The translations under genes and the position numbers were made by a program. A DNA stretch of 48,944 nt from contig JAJNBG010000040.1 in the NCBI GenBank assembly GCA_021155905.1, positions 1 to 48,944 of the forward strand. The letters are read 5' to 3'. Positions 37,001 to 46,635 of the stretch are shown in pieces. The notes beneath the pieces were generated by a model. It was not told the DNA's origin. It saw only the letters and a program-made list of their open reading frames with translations, and ran no database searches. The DNA is from Bacteroidota bacterium (GTDB taxonomy: Bacteria; Bacteroidota; Bacteroidia; B-17B0; Aurantibacillaceae). Positions within the stretch are counted from its first letter, which is position 1. Each line of letters opens with the position of its first letter.

Positions 37001-38521
37001 GACATAACCGGTAAAAATCTGGTTCCTGAATAATCCATCCAGCTTGACATTGTTATACTGGTATCCGTTATAAGAAACAGATCTAACCACGCCATCAAAA
37101 GTTGCATCCAGTTCTTTTTGGGTAAGGCCTCTACCTTTTATTTTGGTTGTAAGTGAAATTGGCCCCACAAATTTTACATCTGGAAATAATCTCGACAAAT
37201 AAAAATTAGAGGTGGTCACAGAGCCGGAATACTCAACAATACCTGATTTGGAATTATTTTTTAACCTTAAATCTGTTTTAATATTTCCAACATCAGTCTT
37301 AAAGGTACCATAGGTTGCAAATTCTGAAATAAAGCCATCGAACTTTCCTTTGTAGGAAATGACCCCAAGCTTTCCTACTTCCTTTGGCAGTTTTAAATAG
37401 GTTGGTTTATCAAACGGCGGTACAGGAAATTTTTCAAGATCTGATTTTGAGGTCGCTAATCTTTCTGCATCAAAATGTATAAAAGACTTATCAATATCAG
37501 GCAATCCTGTGATGCTCATGTCACCAATAAATTCAGTATTGTTTCGGTACCTCATATGCATACCGGTACCACTCAGGTCATTCACAAATCCTCTGACCTT
37601 ACCATTCAAATAAATTACTTCTTCAAATCCATTGAGTTCTTCTGAAAAATAAGCAATATCCTTAAAGCTCACATAAGTACTGTCCGTTAATTTGCCCTTG
37701 ATATAAACCTTATTAATAAAATCCTGGTAATCGGTCCACTGATCATACTTGAATGATAATTTTCCTTTTACCAAACTATTAGCTGTTTTTAAATAAATAC
37801 TGTCGCACCTCAGTTCGGTTGAAGATATGCGAGCTTTTGTTGTGAGGTTTTTTATTTCAATGCCGCTTTGTTCCTTCGCTCTTAAATTAGTTACCTGGGC
37901 AAAAATAGTATCCTTTCTAAAATCAAATTCTGATAAATTTCCATACACCTCGGACACATGAATATGGTTGTAATTCATGTTGTTGACCACCCGATTGGTA
38001 TCACGCAACAGGTGATAAGTAAAGTCTACATTGTTTAAATTTAAATCTCCGTACGTAAGCTTCCATGGAAATGGAATTGTGTCTTTTCGTATACTATCTT
38101 TGGGAGCAAAATAGTCTACCAGGTATTGAAAGTTCCAATCTTCCTCGTTTTTGTATTTTAATAATTTGACTTTTACACCATTTAAACTTACATCATCCAG
38201 ATTCAGTCGCTTTTCCCGATAATTAAATCCGCTCACATCCACACTGATGTTTTTACCGTAAACCAAAGTATCATGATGTTTATCACTGACAAACACGCCT
38301 TCCAGAGTAACGTTCCTGATCAGTGAAATTTTTACCCGGCGAATATCAACCTTCGCATCAAGCTCTTTACTTAAATAAGCTGTTAACTTATGGGCTGCCC
38401 ATGTCTGAAATGATTCGGTTTGAACAGCGAGGTATAATACATTTAAAAAAACAACAATAAGAAGCAGTGAAAACAAGACTGTTTTCAATAATATTCTTGT
38501 AATTTTACCAAATCTACTCAC
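34034..38521 (-). CDS. tamB: translocation/assembly module TamB (DUF490) protein
   Basis: 1495 residues. One N-terminal membrane anchor (about 11-32, LLKTVLFSLLLIVVFLNVLY) is followed by a very long region of repeating beta strands that would form the extended hydrophobic-groove rod of TamB-type proteins. The C-terminal 400 residues are the DUF490 domain (LYTEDF-like LFTLEDFVTKKFEIQKGSSI, then PDITFGIELPTIDE). These bridge-like proteins span the periplasm and are linked to outer-membrane protein assembly and phospholipid transport. A low-complexity SSTTATKNNNS segment lies near the end. The start is GTG at 38521. Divergent from tsaD. Confidence 0.9.
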   Translation of the reverse strand: MSRFGKITRILLKTVLFSLLLIVVFLNVLYLAVQTESFQTWAAHKLTAYLSKELDAKVDIRRVKISLIRNVTLEGVFVSDKHHDTLVYGKNISVDVSGFNYREKRLNLDDVSLNGVKVKLLKYKNEEDWNFQYLVDYFAPKDSIRKDTIPFPWKLTYGDLNLNNVDFTYHLLRDTNRVVNNMNYNHIHVSEVYGNLSEFDFRKDTIFAQVTNLRAKEQSGIEIKNLTTKARISSTELRCDSIYLKTANSLVKGKLSFKYDQWTDYQDFINKVYIKGKLTDSTYVSFKDIAYFSEELNGFEEVIYLNGKVRGFVNDLSGTGMHMRYRNNTEFIGDMSITGLPDIDKSFIHFDAERLATSKSDLEKFPVPPFDKPTYLKLPKEVGKLGVISYKGKFDGFISEFATYGTFKTDVGNIKTDLRLKNNSKSGIVEYSGSVTTSNFYLSRLFPDVKFVGPISLTTKIKGRGLTQKELDATFDGVVRSVSYNGYQYNNVKLDGLFRNQIFTGYVVSKDTNANFDFNGTMDFNNKVPKMDFISTINNFDLEKTHFSTPQLNGKISSQILINLNGNSIDNLSGLINFDNTIYTAKDKVYTLSSFNLELDQATSVKNIKLNSSVANVQLSGRYNLSTLPDAFKQYLNEYFPTFVQSKSKYIYSDKADVSVKIKNFTIIKELFVKDLMISPNTLIEGSFDASINYLYLKTNSTLIDYSGIKFRDNNISVNSLPKGVSFAYNAKAINVSDSFAFKNPSVEFIADDKVTNFNVNWDNLLSPNNAGVISGKAIFENARATVLFDQIKYVVEDSIWQIVKANPIVIDTSFSVLINSLTFYNQNQLITIDGKLSKNSNDKVDVFIQNFKLEQLNPFLQNSDVKISGTLTGNTTIYGTFGKTLVSSDIGFTDLKMNNKLIGYGQIKSEYNPEKEYVNINGYSAFAKDFDGNLMKNIIFDGFYYPKKKEENLDITFKAEPFDLSLLQPFLKDILTFKVGFLNGQGRITGTPDKPDINAKLKFFKCVMVVDFLNVQYSVNGEVDIMPKQINFENIEIRDKMGNSGSVYGNIFHNNFKDMRIDFDINTSKLMVLNTTAANNPTYYGTAYASGNAGIYGFLDDIKMELNMKTNGGTYFYIPLDGPAEIGSNDFIRFVTKDTIRPMVKKTSSNFSLDFNLEATRDAEVQLIFDEKSGDIIKARGDGHLNMKINSKGKFDMFGDYVLSTGDYLFTLEDFVTKKFEIQKGSSIKWNGNVYKANIDIVANYKQRASIKPLFPNDSINNYNKRFPVDCKLFMKGKLTSPDITFGIELPTIDETTRSAIRSILSDENELNRQVFSLLLLRSFVTPVSVAGSGGISAGGAAAATGSEMLSNKMSNWLNGVTKDIDIGVNYRPGGTLSSDELDLALSKQLFNNRLSIDGNFGVANNNTQSSTTATKNNNSQVTSLVDVTIEYKLSESGRYRVKGFNRSNDNTEAATSGGPFTQGVGIFYREEYENLNELYKRYLAKFKRKDKKK

Positions 38522-38602
38522 TGCGGATAAAAATAACGAAATAACCTAAAACTATAACGTTAATATAGCCTAAGTTATTGAGTTAATCGGTAAGAATAAA
38601 AA

Positions 38603-39655
38603 ATGAAAATAAACATGCAAACCGGGAATGATATTTTTATTTTAAGCATTGAATCAAGCTGTGATGATACTTCTTGTGCTGTTACTAAAAACAATATATT
38701 ATTATCGAATGTTACAGCCAACCAAAAGATCCATGAACAATATGGTGGAGTTATTCCTGAACTTGCCAGCAGAGATCATCAGAAAAACATTGTGCCTGTA
38801 GTTGATGCCGCATTGAAAAAAGCAAACATACAACTCTCACAACTTAACGCGATCGCTGTTACCAGAGGACCAGGATTAAGCGGTAGTTTATTGGTGGGCC
38901 TGTCTTTTGCGAAGTCTTTATCATTAGCGCTTAATATTCCGTTGATTGAAGTGAATCATATGCAAGGACATATTTTAGCGCATTTTATCCAAGAACAAGA
39001 CAATTTAAACTTGGAAAACAAAACGCCATCCTTTCCATTTCTATGTTTAACTGTCAGTGGTGGTCACACACAGATTGTAAAAATCACAGATTATCTGAAT
39101 TTTGAATTACTGGCTGAAACAGAAGATGATGCGGTGGGTGAAGCTTTTGATAAAGCAGCGAAGATACTTGGTTTGCCTTATCCAGGAGGTCCTTTAATAG
39201 ATAAATATGCGCAATCAGGGGATTCAACCAAATATAAATTTCCTATGCCACATCTTAAAAATCACAACTATAGCTTCAGTGGTGTAAAAACTGCTTTCTT
39301 ATATTTTATACAGGAACAAACAAAGAAAAATGCAAACTTCATCGAAGAACATCTGAATGATATCTGCGCATCTTACCAGGCACATCTCATTAACTATCTA
39401 CTTAAAAATTTATTGGGAGTCAGTAAAGAAACCGGTATCAAACAAATTGCGATTGCAGGCGGAGTATCTGCCAACTCGGGCTTAAGAAAAGAAATTGACT
39501 TATTGGGTCAAAAACAAAACTGGCAAACCTATATCCCCAAATTTGAATACTGCACTGATAATGCTGCCATGATTGCCATTACAGGCTATTATAAGTTTTT
39601 AAAACAGGAGTTCTGCGATTTAAATGTAACCCCATTAGCAAGGTACGAGATTTAG
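38603..39655 (+). CDS. tsaD: tRNA threonylcarbamoyladenosine transferase subunit TsaD
   Basis: 350 residues. ASKHA-fold signatures are SIESSCDDTSCAV at the start, the metal-binding NHMQGHILAH with two His, LTVSGGHTQIV, and AIAGGVSANSGLR near the end. With TsaB, TsaC and TsaE it places threonylcarbamoyl on A37 of ANN-decoding tRNAs and is normally essential. ATG at 38603 or 38615 are both possible. The divergent tamB gene shares its 81-nt upstream region, in which no consensus promoter was found. Confidence 0.95.
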   Translation: MKINMQTGNDIFILSIESSCDDTSCAVTKNNILLSNVTANQKIHEQYGGVIPELASRDHQKNIVPVVDAALKKANIQLSQLNAIAVTRGPGLSGSLLVGLSFAKSLSLALNIPLIEVNHMQGHILAHFIQEQDNLNLENKTPSFPFLCLTVSGGHTQIVKITDYLNFELLAETEDDAVGEAFDKAAKILGLPYPGGPLIDKYAQSGDSTKYKFPMPHLKNHNYSFSGVKTAFLYFIQEQTKKNANFIEEHLNDICASYQAHLINYLLKNLLGVSKETGIKQIAIAGGVSANSGLRKEIDLLGQKQNWQTYIPKFEYCTDNAAMIAITGYYKFLKQEFCDLNVTPLARYEI

Positions 39656-39660
39656 ATTGT

Positions 39661-39768
39661 TTTCCGCAGATTGCGCAGAAGCTCGCAGAGTTAAAGATAT
39701 CCGGCTGGTTTATAAATCGATAAGCAGCAAAAAACTGCGATAATTTGCGAGATCAGCGGGACAACTAA
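39661..39768. repeat. degenerate inverted copies of a TCCCGC-GCAGA dispersed repeat
   Basis: The gap between tsaD and pth holds TTTCCGCAGATTGCGCAGA and CTCGCAGAG at 39661-39690, and in opposite orientation AAACTGCGATAATTTGCGAG followed by ATCAGCGGGACAAC at 39731-39765. The right arm resembles 9394-9420. Nothing else is recognised here. It may be a vestigial repeat or help to end transcription of the two convergent genes. Confidence 0.45.
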
Positions 39769-39771
39769 AAT

Positions 39772-40338
39772 TTATTTTGTATTAAACTCATTCATGCATC
39801 TTGGCAAACCAATAAATGCAAAAGCCTTCACTGCATCAGCGGCTATTTTGATTCGCTCATTTAGTGTTTTTTTCTCTTCATCATTCCATTTCCCCAACAC
39901 ATAATTTACCTGGCTGCCTTTATTAAATTCACTGCTAATCCCAAACCTTAACCGTGGATACTGATTGGTGTTTAGTGTTTCCTGTATGCTTTTCAAACCA
40001 TTATGCCCACCATCGCTGCCTTTTGGTCCCAGACGTATTTTACCAAACGGCAAGGCTAATTCATCAACAATCACCAGGACATTTTCGAGAGGAATTTTTT
40101 CGTTTTGCATCCAGTAGTTTATTGCTTTACCACTTAAGTTCATGTAAGTTGTTGGTTTAATCAGGACCAATTGTTTGCCTTTATATTTAAATTCCACCAC
40201 ATCCGCTAACCGGTCGGATTTAAATTTCAGATCATTTTCTTTTGCCAAAAAATCTACAACATCAAAACCAATGTTATGTCGGGTGTTTGCATACTCATCA
40301 CCAATGTTTCCTAAGCCAACAATCAAGAATTTACTCAT
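39772..40338 (-). CDS. pth: peptidyl-tRNA hydrolase
   Basis: 188 residues, standard length. Catalytic residues are in place: Asn in IVGLGNIG, His in NTRHNIGF (His21) and Asp in VIVDELALPFGK; KPTTYMNLSG and GSDGGHNGLKS are the substrate-binding blocks. It frees tRNA from peptidyl-tRNA that drops off ribosomes and is normally essential. A TATCTTTG box sits 4 nt before the ATG at 40338. Divergent from rho. Confidence 0.96.
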   Translation of the reverse strand: MSKFLIVGLGNIGDEYANTRHNIGFDVVDFLAKENDLKFKSDRLADVVEFKYKGKQLVLIKPTTYMNLSGKAINYWMQNEKIPLENVLVIVDELALPFGKIRLGPKGSDGGHNGLKSIQETLNTNQYPRLRFGISSEFNKGSQVNYVLGKWNDEEKKTLNERIKIAADAVKAFAFIGLPRCMNEFNTK

Positions 40339-40342
40339 GTGG

Positions 40343-40350
40343 CAAAGATA
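40343..40350 (-). promoter_or_regulatory. -7 box (TATCTTTG) 4 nt before the pth start
   Basis: CAAAGATA on the + strand is an exact TAnnTTTG match on the minus strand. The 4-nt distance to the ATG implies a leaderless or nearly leaderless pth mRNA. No -33 element was found. Confidence 0.5.
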
Positions 40351-40375
40351 TTTTATTTGATTAAAACGCTGTCGT

Positions 40376-40401
40376 TTTTGACCATAAATATTCGGTCAAA
40401 A
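40376..40401. promoter_or_regulatory. operator-like dyad upstream of rho
   Basis: TTTTGACC (40376-40383) and GGTCAAAA (40394-40401) form a perfect 8-bp inverted repeat with a 10-bp A/T-rich centre. It sits just before the predicted rho -33 element and within the pth/rho divergent region, so it could bind a regulator of either gene. Confidence 0.4.
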
Positions 40402-40404
40402 TAT

Positions 40405-40434
40405 TTTGTAATCTAAAATTAATGCTTATACTTG
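40405..40434 (+). promoter_or_regulatory. rho promoter (TTTG, 18 bp, TATACTTG)
   Basis: TTTG at 40405-40408 and TATACTTG at 40427-40434 (one mismatch to TAnnTTTG), 18 bp apart. It would give rho a leader of roughly 135 nt that includes a 12-codon reading frame (40543-40581). Confidence 0.5.
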
Positions 40435-40542
40435 TAGCATCAAAAATGGGATTTGCATTTTCTTGTAATCCTGAAATCACAACAACAAGCAATTAAAATA
40501 ATAAACTCTTTTTAATTATTACTCCCCTTATTAAACATAACT

Positions 40543-40577
40543 ATGTTTGAAGCATTAGATTTAAGGCAAAACCGGAT

Positions 40578-40581
<4 letters not shown>
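40543..40581 (+). other. 12-codon upstream frame overlapping the rho start
   Basis: ATG at 40543 encodes [12 protein letters not shown] and stops at TGA 40579-40581, overlapping the rho ATG (40578) as ATGA. The peptide resembles the first residues of Bacteroidetes Rho proteins (MFDIxxL-type). It may be the remains of the original Rho N-terminus, cut off by a deletion or sequencing error, rather than a regulatory leader peptide. Confidence 0.4.
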
Positions 40582-42209
<1,628 letters not shown>

Positions 42210-42211
42210 GC

Positions 42212-42730
42212 ATGAATCCAAAATCGTTTTTATACCCGGTCGTTTATAGCACACTGATTATTATTGCAACCTGCATTACCTTTTATAGTGGCTTTATCAA
42301 TTACATCAATACGGTTACCATTATTGGCTGGTTAATGATCATTCCATTTTGTGTGTTAGCCATGCTATACGCAAAAAAAGAAATGTATCATGGCAATATT
42401 GGCGGGAAGGACGCGGTAAAAGAAGGATTAAAATTTATTGTGTTCAGCACTGTTATTTTGGTGATTTTCCAAATGATCTTTTTTACGGTAGATTTTAAAG
42501 CTTACAAAATCAATTTTATCCAAACTTATGGATTTGAATTAGCAAAAACACAAATAAAAAACGGGCATTTAAAAATCACTGAGGCTGAAATACCGAATCT
42601 CATTCAAAAAGAAATAGGACAGGTGACTCTGTTTAAAGAATGCACCAGTATTGTTTTTAAAAATTTATTTTTAGGAACCATCACATCTGTGATTTGTGCT
42701 GTTACCCTAAGGGCCAGATTGAGGCCTTAA
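42212..42730 (+). CDS. DUF4199 membrane protein
   Basis: 172 residues with four hydrophobic helices (about 8-28, 33-52, 71-93 and 147-166) and a soluble loop between the third and fourth. KxxMYHGNIGGKDAVKEGLKF after helix 2 fits DUF4199, an uncharacterised family seen in Bacteroidetes. The ATG comes 2 nt after the rho stop, so it is probably co-transcribed with rho. Function unknown. The 249 nt that follow (42731-42979) contain only a weak CAGATAA/TTATCTG hairpin (42778-42797) and the next promoter box. Confidence 0.78.
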   Translation: MNPKSFLYPVVYSTLIIIATCITFYSGFINYINTVTIIGWLMIIPFCVLAMLYAKKEMYHGNIGGKDAVKEGLKFIVFSTVILVIFQMIFFTVDFKAYKINFIQTYGFELAKTQIKNGHLKITEAEIPNLIQKEIGQVTLFKECTSIVFKNLFLGTITSVICAVTLRARLRP

Positions 42731-42953
42731 ATTTCCACAATTATTTAATTAATTGATGCCGGTTTCATCTGTTAATTCAGATAACTTTTTTTATCTGTTA
42801 TCAATTGCAAGCCTTCTCCAGTTACACCGATCGCAATATTTTGACCTTGAGCTCTCAATTGCAACTATATAACGGTACATAAATAACATCTTAAATTAGC
42901 CGGTTTCTCATTTAGAGTAAGAATTCAAAAAATTAGTTTTTCATAAAAACTTC

Positions 42954-42961
42954 TAATTTTG
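42954..42961 (+). promoter_or_regulatory. -7 box (TAATTTTG) of the CUB-protein operon
   Basis: An exact TAnnTTTG match 18 nt before the ATG at 42980. Its TTG is the alternative start of the longest open frame, so the real start must lie downstream. Confidence 0.5.
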
Positions 42962-42979
42962 GATAACAACCTTATTTTG

Positions 42980-43348
42980 ATGAAAGCGTTTTTTTCTATT
43001 CTATTTTATTTATCTGTTTTATTATGCAAGGGCCAAAAGCATAATCCATATCAAAACCCGGTTATCCTTAACCATTACTCAGTTCCTGAGTTACAATCTT
43101 TACAGGCATCCGATACGGTAAAGTACAACAGCATCCGGTATTACTATACATCCTCATTTATTTTTGAACCATACGCATGCAACAGTTGCAATCCAATTGC
43201 TATTTCTGATTTTGATGTTTCTCAATACGAATACTTAAGGCAAAAATCAAAACGTTACGTCAGACATTTTAGTAAATACGGTTTTAAACTAACACTTCTG
43301 TCTATTAATGAATTGACCTATAAATTACCGATACATTTAACAAAATAA
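42980..43348 (+). CDS. small exported protein of unknown function
   Basis: 122 residues from ATG at 42980. The signal peptide is MKAFFSILFYLSVLLCKGQ. The mature part has a single CxxC motif (ACNSC near residue 72), then SRYVRHFSKYGFKLTLLSINEL-like sequence with an amphipathic C-terminus. No family recognised. The stop is 5 nt before the CUB/T9SS gene, so it is almost certainly in an operon with it and may assist or accompany that surface protein. Confidence 0.65.
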   Translation: MKAFFSILFYLSVLLCKGQKHNPYQNPVILNHYSVPELQSLQASDTVKYNSIRYYYTSSFIFEPYACNSCNPIAISDFDVSQYEYLRQKSKRYVRHFSKYGFKLTLLSINELTYKLPIHLTK

Positions 43349-43353
43349 AGAAC

Positions 43354-45282
43354 ATGAAACGGATTATAAAAACATGTGGATTTATTTTTATTTGCCTTTT
43401 TACTATTGTTCTGAATGCTCAAACTTACAACATCAATACTGGAGGAACTATTAGTACTTGCTCGGGAACATTTTACGACGCAGGAGGAACTGGAAATTAC
43501 GGGAACAATGAAGATTATACCATTACCTTTTGTCCGGCAACCGCGGGCCAGGTAATTCAGGTTGCTTTTACTTCCTTCAGTACTGAAAACTGGAGTGCAA
43601 CCTATGACCGTTTAACCATTTATGATGGGAATTCAACTGCCGCAACTCAGATTGGCAGTTATGCAGGGACAGGATCTCCGGGAACCGTTAGTGCCAGCGC
43701 AAGTAATAGCTCTGGTTGCTTAACCTTTCGATTTCGATCAGATGGTGGTTCTGTTTATTCCGGATGGGTAGCAACAATTTCGTGTATTGCTGCTCCGCCT
43801 CCTGTGATTAATGGCACAACGGGCAATTACACACTTTGTAGTGCGACATTCTATGACAGCGGAGGATCAGGCTCTGGATATTCAAATTCTGAAGCCAGAA
43901 CAACTGTTTTTTGTCCTTCCTCAGCCGGTCAATGCATCAAGGCCGTTTTCACATCATTTAATCTAGAGGACAATTTCGATTACCTGTCTGTTTATGACGG
44001 TAATTCAACTTCTGCTCCAATGCTGTTAGGATCTTCTTTTACAGCCGCATCCCCTGGTAGCATAACAGCAACAAGTGTAAATACCACCGGATGTTTAACA
44101 TTCATATTTAGTTCAGACGGTGCCACAACTGCTGCGGGATGGGCGGCCAACATATCCTGCGGAACCTGTGGTGTATCACCGGAAACCGGAGTTCAACAAG
44201 ATTGTACCGGCGCTATAACCATTTGCAGTAATCAATCTGTTGGAGGTGCGAGTTTAGGCAGTGGCAATTATAATGATTTGAACATGGGCTTAGGAAACTT
44301 AGGTTGTTTGAACAATTATGGAGACACAGATGATGGATCTGCTGAACATCAATCAAGTTGGTATTTCTTTTCGCCATCAGCCAGCGGAACTATTGGAATG
44401 ACCATCGCGCCCGCCACGTCTTCAACTGATTACGATTGGGCAATTTTCGGACCGTACACAAGTTTGCCTTGTCCTCCAACCGGAACGCCGCTGCGTTGTT
44501 CAGCAGCATCGGCTGCCAATTCATCAGCAGGAAATACCGGCTTAGGAAATGGCGCGGGTGATATTGAAGAAGGCGCGGGAGGAAATGGATGGGTGTCATC
44601 CATTAATGTAACAGCCGGTCAAAAATATATTTTATTCCTGGATAACTGGAACTCTACCAGCTCACCATTTAACTTAAGCTGGCAGTTAAGTAATGGTGCA
44701 TCATTAGGATGTGCCGTCTTACCAATTGAGTTGTTATCTTTTACTGGTCATAAAGAAAAAGGATATAATTTAATTAAATGGACCACAGCATCTGAGATCA
44801 ATAACGATTATTTTGTTCTCGAAAGATCACGTGATGGCATAAACTGGATAGAGATAACTAAAATAAACGGGTCCGGTAATTCTGTAAATTACAAGCATTA
44901 TCAATATGAGGACTATTCATTTGTCAGCAATGAGATCAATTATTACAGGCTAAAACAGGTCGACTTCTCCGGCGAGGCCGAATACTCCCCTACTATCAGT
45001 CTTGAATCGTCTGAAAAGATTGAAACATACATTAGTGATTTACATCCAAATCCAACTAATGAAAATGTATATTTTAACTTGTTTACTTCCCAACCAGATA
45101 TTGCTTACATCGAAGTAATTGACTTTATGGGTAAAACAATTATTGGTGAGCAGCAAAGCGTAGATGCAGGCAAAAATCACTTGGAATTAAACATGAGCAG
45201 TTTAAAAAACGGCCTCTATATGTTAAAAATATCAACTGAAAATTCAGGAAAATCAGAAATTCAAAAAATTATAAAACAATAA
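43354..45282 (+). CDS. CUB-domain T9SS type A sorting-domain protein
   Basis: 642 residues. Signal peptide to about residue 23 (ending VLNAQ). Two CUB-like domains follow (about 35-148 and 160-268), each opening with a Cys then FYDxGG and containing YDxL(T/S)(I/V)YDGNST. A third beta domain (about 275-455) has a GDTDDGSAEHQSSWYFFSP segment seen in other Bacteroidetes surface proteins. A region with LLSFTGHKEKGYNLIKWTTASE precedes the sorting domain (LHPNPTNENVYFN... LKNGLYMLKI). CUB domains bind proteins or glycans, so a surface adhesion role is plausible. The protein is a T9SS cargo. A hairpin terminator follows. Confidence 0.9.
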   Translation: MKRIIKTCGFIFICLFTIVLNAQTYNINTGGTISTCSGTFYDAGGTGNYGNNEDYTITFCPATAGQVIQVAFTSFSTENWSATYDRLTIYDGNSTAATQIGSYAGTGSPGTVSASASNSSGCLTFRFRSDGGSVYSGWVATISCIAAPPPVINGTTGNYTLCSATFYDSGGSGSGYSNSEARTTVFCPSSAGQCIKAVFTSFNLEDNFDYLSVYDGNSTSAPMLLGSSFTAASPGSITATSVNTTGCLTFIFSSDGATTAAGWAANISCGTCGVSPETGVQQDCTGAITICSNQSVGGASLGSGNYNDLNMGLGNLGCLNNYGDTDDGSAEHQSSWYFFSPSASGTIGMTIAPATSSTDYDWAIFGPYTSLPCPPTGTPLRCSAASAANSSAGNTGLGNGAGDIEEGAGGNGWVSSINVTAGQKYILFLDNWNSTSSPFNLSWQLSNGASLGCAVLPIELLSFTGHKEKGYNLIKWTTASEINNDYFVLERSRDGINWIEITKINGSGNSVNYKHYQYEDYSFVSNEINYYRLKQVDFSGEAEYSPTISLESSEKIETYISDLHPNPTNENVYFNLFTSQPDIAYIEVIDFMGKTIIGEQQSVDAGKNHLELNMSSLKNGLYMLKISTENSGKSEIQKIIKQ

Positions 45283-45295
45283 TTATACAAAACGA

Positions 45296-45328
45296 AAAGT
45301 CCTGGAAATTAATGATTTCAGGGCTTTT
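45296..45328 (+). terminator. terminator after the CUB-protein gene
   Basis: AAAGTCCTGGAAAT (45296-45309) pairs with ATTTCAGGGCTTT (45315-45327) through a stem with one bulge and one G-U pair, and ends in a T run. Confidence 0.6.
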
Positions 45329-45330
45329 TC

Positions 45331-45616
45331 AGCATTTAATTATTCGACCGCAAACGACTACAATTGGTTCTATTCAGATACAAACAGGAGCTTATATACC
45401 AGTTTACACTTCCCGGCGATTTTGCAAAATCTTGAGATTTCTCAAGACCTTGCAAATTCAACGTTCAATCCTTAGCGTTCCATAGCTCAGCCGTCGGCAG
45501 ATTAAAAGTTTTAGGTACTTAAACCGGGAAACAAAGAACGCGTTGCAGACTCATCATTTTTCTTCTGCACTACAGAAGCCGCCATGAATAAACGCCCGAA
45601 AACGCATCTGCGATAT
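45331..45616. other. gene-free structured stretch
   Basis: No convincing reading frame lies here. It holds a two-tier dyad at 45421-45456 and a CTTCTG/CAGAAG hairpin at 45562-45578, and its right half (about 45460-45600) is visibly richer in G and C than the genes around it. It could be a decayed gene, a short mobile element relic or an untranslated RNA. I recognise none of these with confidence. Confidence 0.4.
45421..45456. repeat. two-tier palindrome (outer and inner arms)
   Basis: Outer arms TTTGCAA (45421-45427) and TTGCAAA (45450-45456) and inner arms CTTGAGA (45431-45437) and TCTCAAG (45440-45446) are perfect reverse complements, separated by matched 3-nt internal loops and a 2-nt centre. 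It is not followed by a T run in either direction. Confidence 0.8.
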
Positions 45617-46078
45617 TTATCCACTTACCAACGAAAAGTCCTTGAGAGTTCCTTTAAAAAGGGCATTAAAGCGTCTCTTGACTTTTGTAGTTTCATTTAT
45701 ATCATTAATTAGCAATTCTGAAATAACTCTTTTTCTACTCATAGGAAACGGAGTTCCCATTTCCTTAAGACCTTTTTTAATTTCCTTAGAAATGCTAGGA
45801 TGATTAAAATAAGCGTCCATTATAAAGAGCAATTTACTCTCATGATAACATACCTTAATATTTAAAGCCAAGGTGAATAATCTAACTTGTTCTGGTTCAA
45901 AATTAAATCCAGGATCAAAAAATGTTTTTCTACTTGGTTTTATAGCAAGAATAACTGATCCGATATGTTCTCTATAAATCCAAGGGCCAGACGTTAGTTT
46001 ATGATCAGTACTTTCTATTTTAGTTGCATAGCAGCTTTCTACCACAGATGCAAAGTGCATTGTAGACATCATCACCAT
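45617..46078 (-). CDS. hypothetical protein, 153 residues
   Basis: 153 residues from ATG at 46078. The N-terminus (MVMMSTMHFASVVESCYA) is only weakly signal-like. The middle is mixed alpha/beta (IGSVILAIKPSRKTFFDPGF, VRLFTLALNIKVCYHES) and the C-terminus is basic and helical (KVKRRFNALFKGTLKDF). No family recognised. It lies 9 nt after the lipoprotein gene, so the two form an operon. Function unknown; the frame is longer than chance would favour in AT-rich DNA but not conclusive by itself. Confidence 0.5.
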   Translation of the reverse strand: MVMMSTMHFASVVESCYATKIESTDHKLTSGPWIYREHIGSVILAIKPSRKTFFDPGFNFEPEQVRLFTLALNIKVCYHESKLLFIMDAYFNHPSISKEIKKGLKEMGTPFPMSRKRVISELLINDINETTKVKRRFNALFKGTLKDFSLVSG

Positions 46079-46087
46079 TAAATAGAA

Positions 46088-46585
46088 TTAATCTTTTAAA
46101 CTATAAGCTTGTTTAACCTCCCTATAGTCCAACATATTAACGTCAGGATTTATTACTCTTTCCGCTTTTGGAATACAAACCAATTTGTATGTATATCCTG
46201 GAGGATTAAGATCAGTTAAGTCCGATTTTTCAATAATGATTTTAAGAGTATTTGTTCCATAAAAAAAGAAATCATGTTCCTGTACGGTACTACTCAGATT
46301 TGCAGTAATAGGTAAAGCAATATATTCACCTGTGCTTAATTTCTGATATAACATGACAGCTCCACCATCAATCACATCTTGACTTAATATTGAAACATTA
46401 GTCCATGAAGAATAACGCCAATAATTAGTTGCATCCCAACTCCAGCCAGTTACATTCAGGGTGATCGATTTTACATTTGCATTGCCGTCTTTTCCTGGAG
46501 TACCTGCTTCTCCTTTTTCTGGCTTTTGACATCCTGTGAATGCCACAGCTATTGCCAGAATAGCCATCATTACCTTGATTTTCAT
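46088..46585 (-). CDS. lipoprotein with a short collagen-like linker
   Basis: 165 residues. The signal peptide MKIKVMMAILAIAVAFTGC ends in a lipobox (Cys19). A Gly-x-x stretch KGEAGTPGKDGN (residues 24-35) forms a collagen-like linker, common at this position in Bacteroidetes lipoproteins. A beta-rich domain with many Trp and Tyr (GWSWDATNYWRYSSW) follows to the end. It is divergent from the XRE regulator gene; the 22-bp operator-like dyad lies in the shared upstream region. Function unknown. Confidence 0.75.
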   Translation of the reverse strand: MKIKVMMAILAIAVAFTGCQKPEKGEAGTPGKDGNANVKSITLNVTGWSWDATNYWRYSSWTNVSILSQDVIDGGAVMLYQKLSTGEYIALPITANLSSTVQEHDFFFYGTNTLKIIIEKSDLTDLNPPGYTYKLVCIPKAERVINPDVNMLDYREVKQAYSLKD

Positions 46586-46635
46586 GAGTTTTTATTTTTA
46601 ACAGTTAGACTGTAAAGGTATTAAAAAAAATTCAC

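Noticed and set aside
42778..42797. CAGATAA/TTATCTG hairpin as terminator of the rho-DUF4199 unit
   Set aside because: The T run is in the loop rather than after the stem, so it does not fit an intrinsic terminator.
45291..45642. 13-bp direct repeat AACGAAAAGTCCT at 45291 and 45630 flanking the orphan region, as target-site duplication of a mobile element
   Set aside because: No terminal inverted repeats inside the copies, no transposase, and 13-bp matches arise by chance in a window this size. One copy is within a terminator and the other within a gene end.
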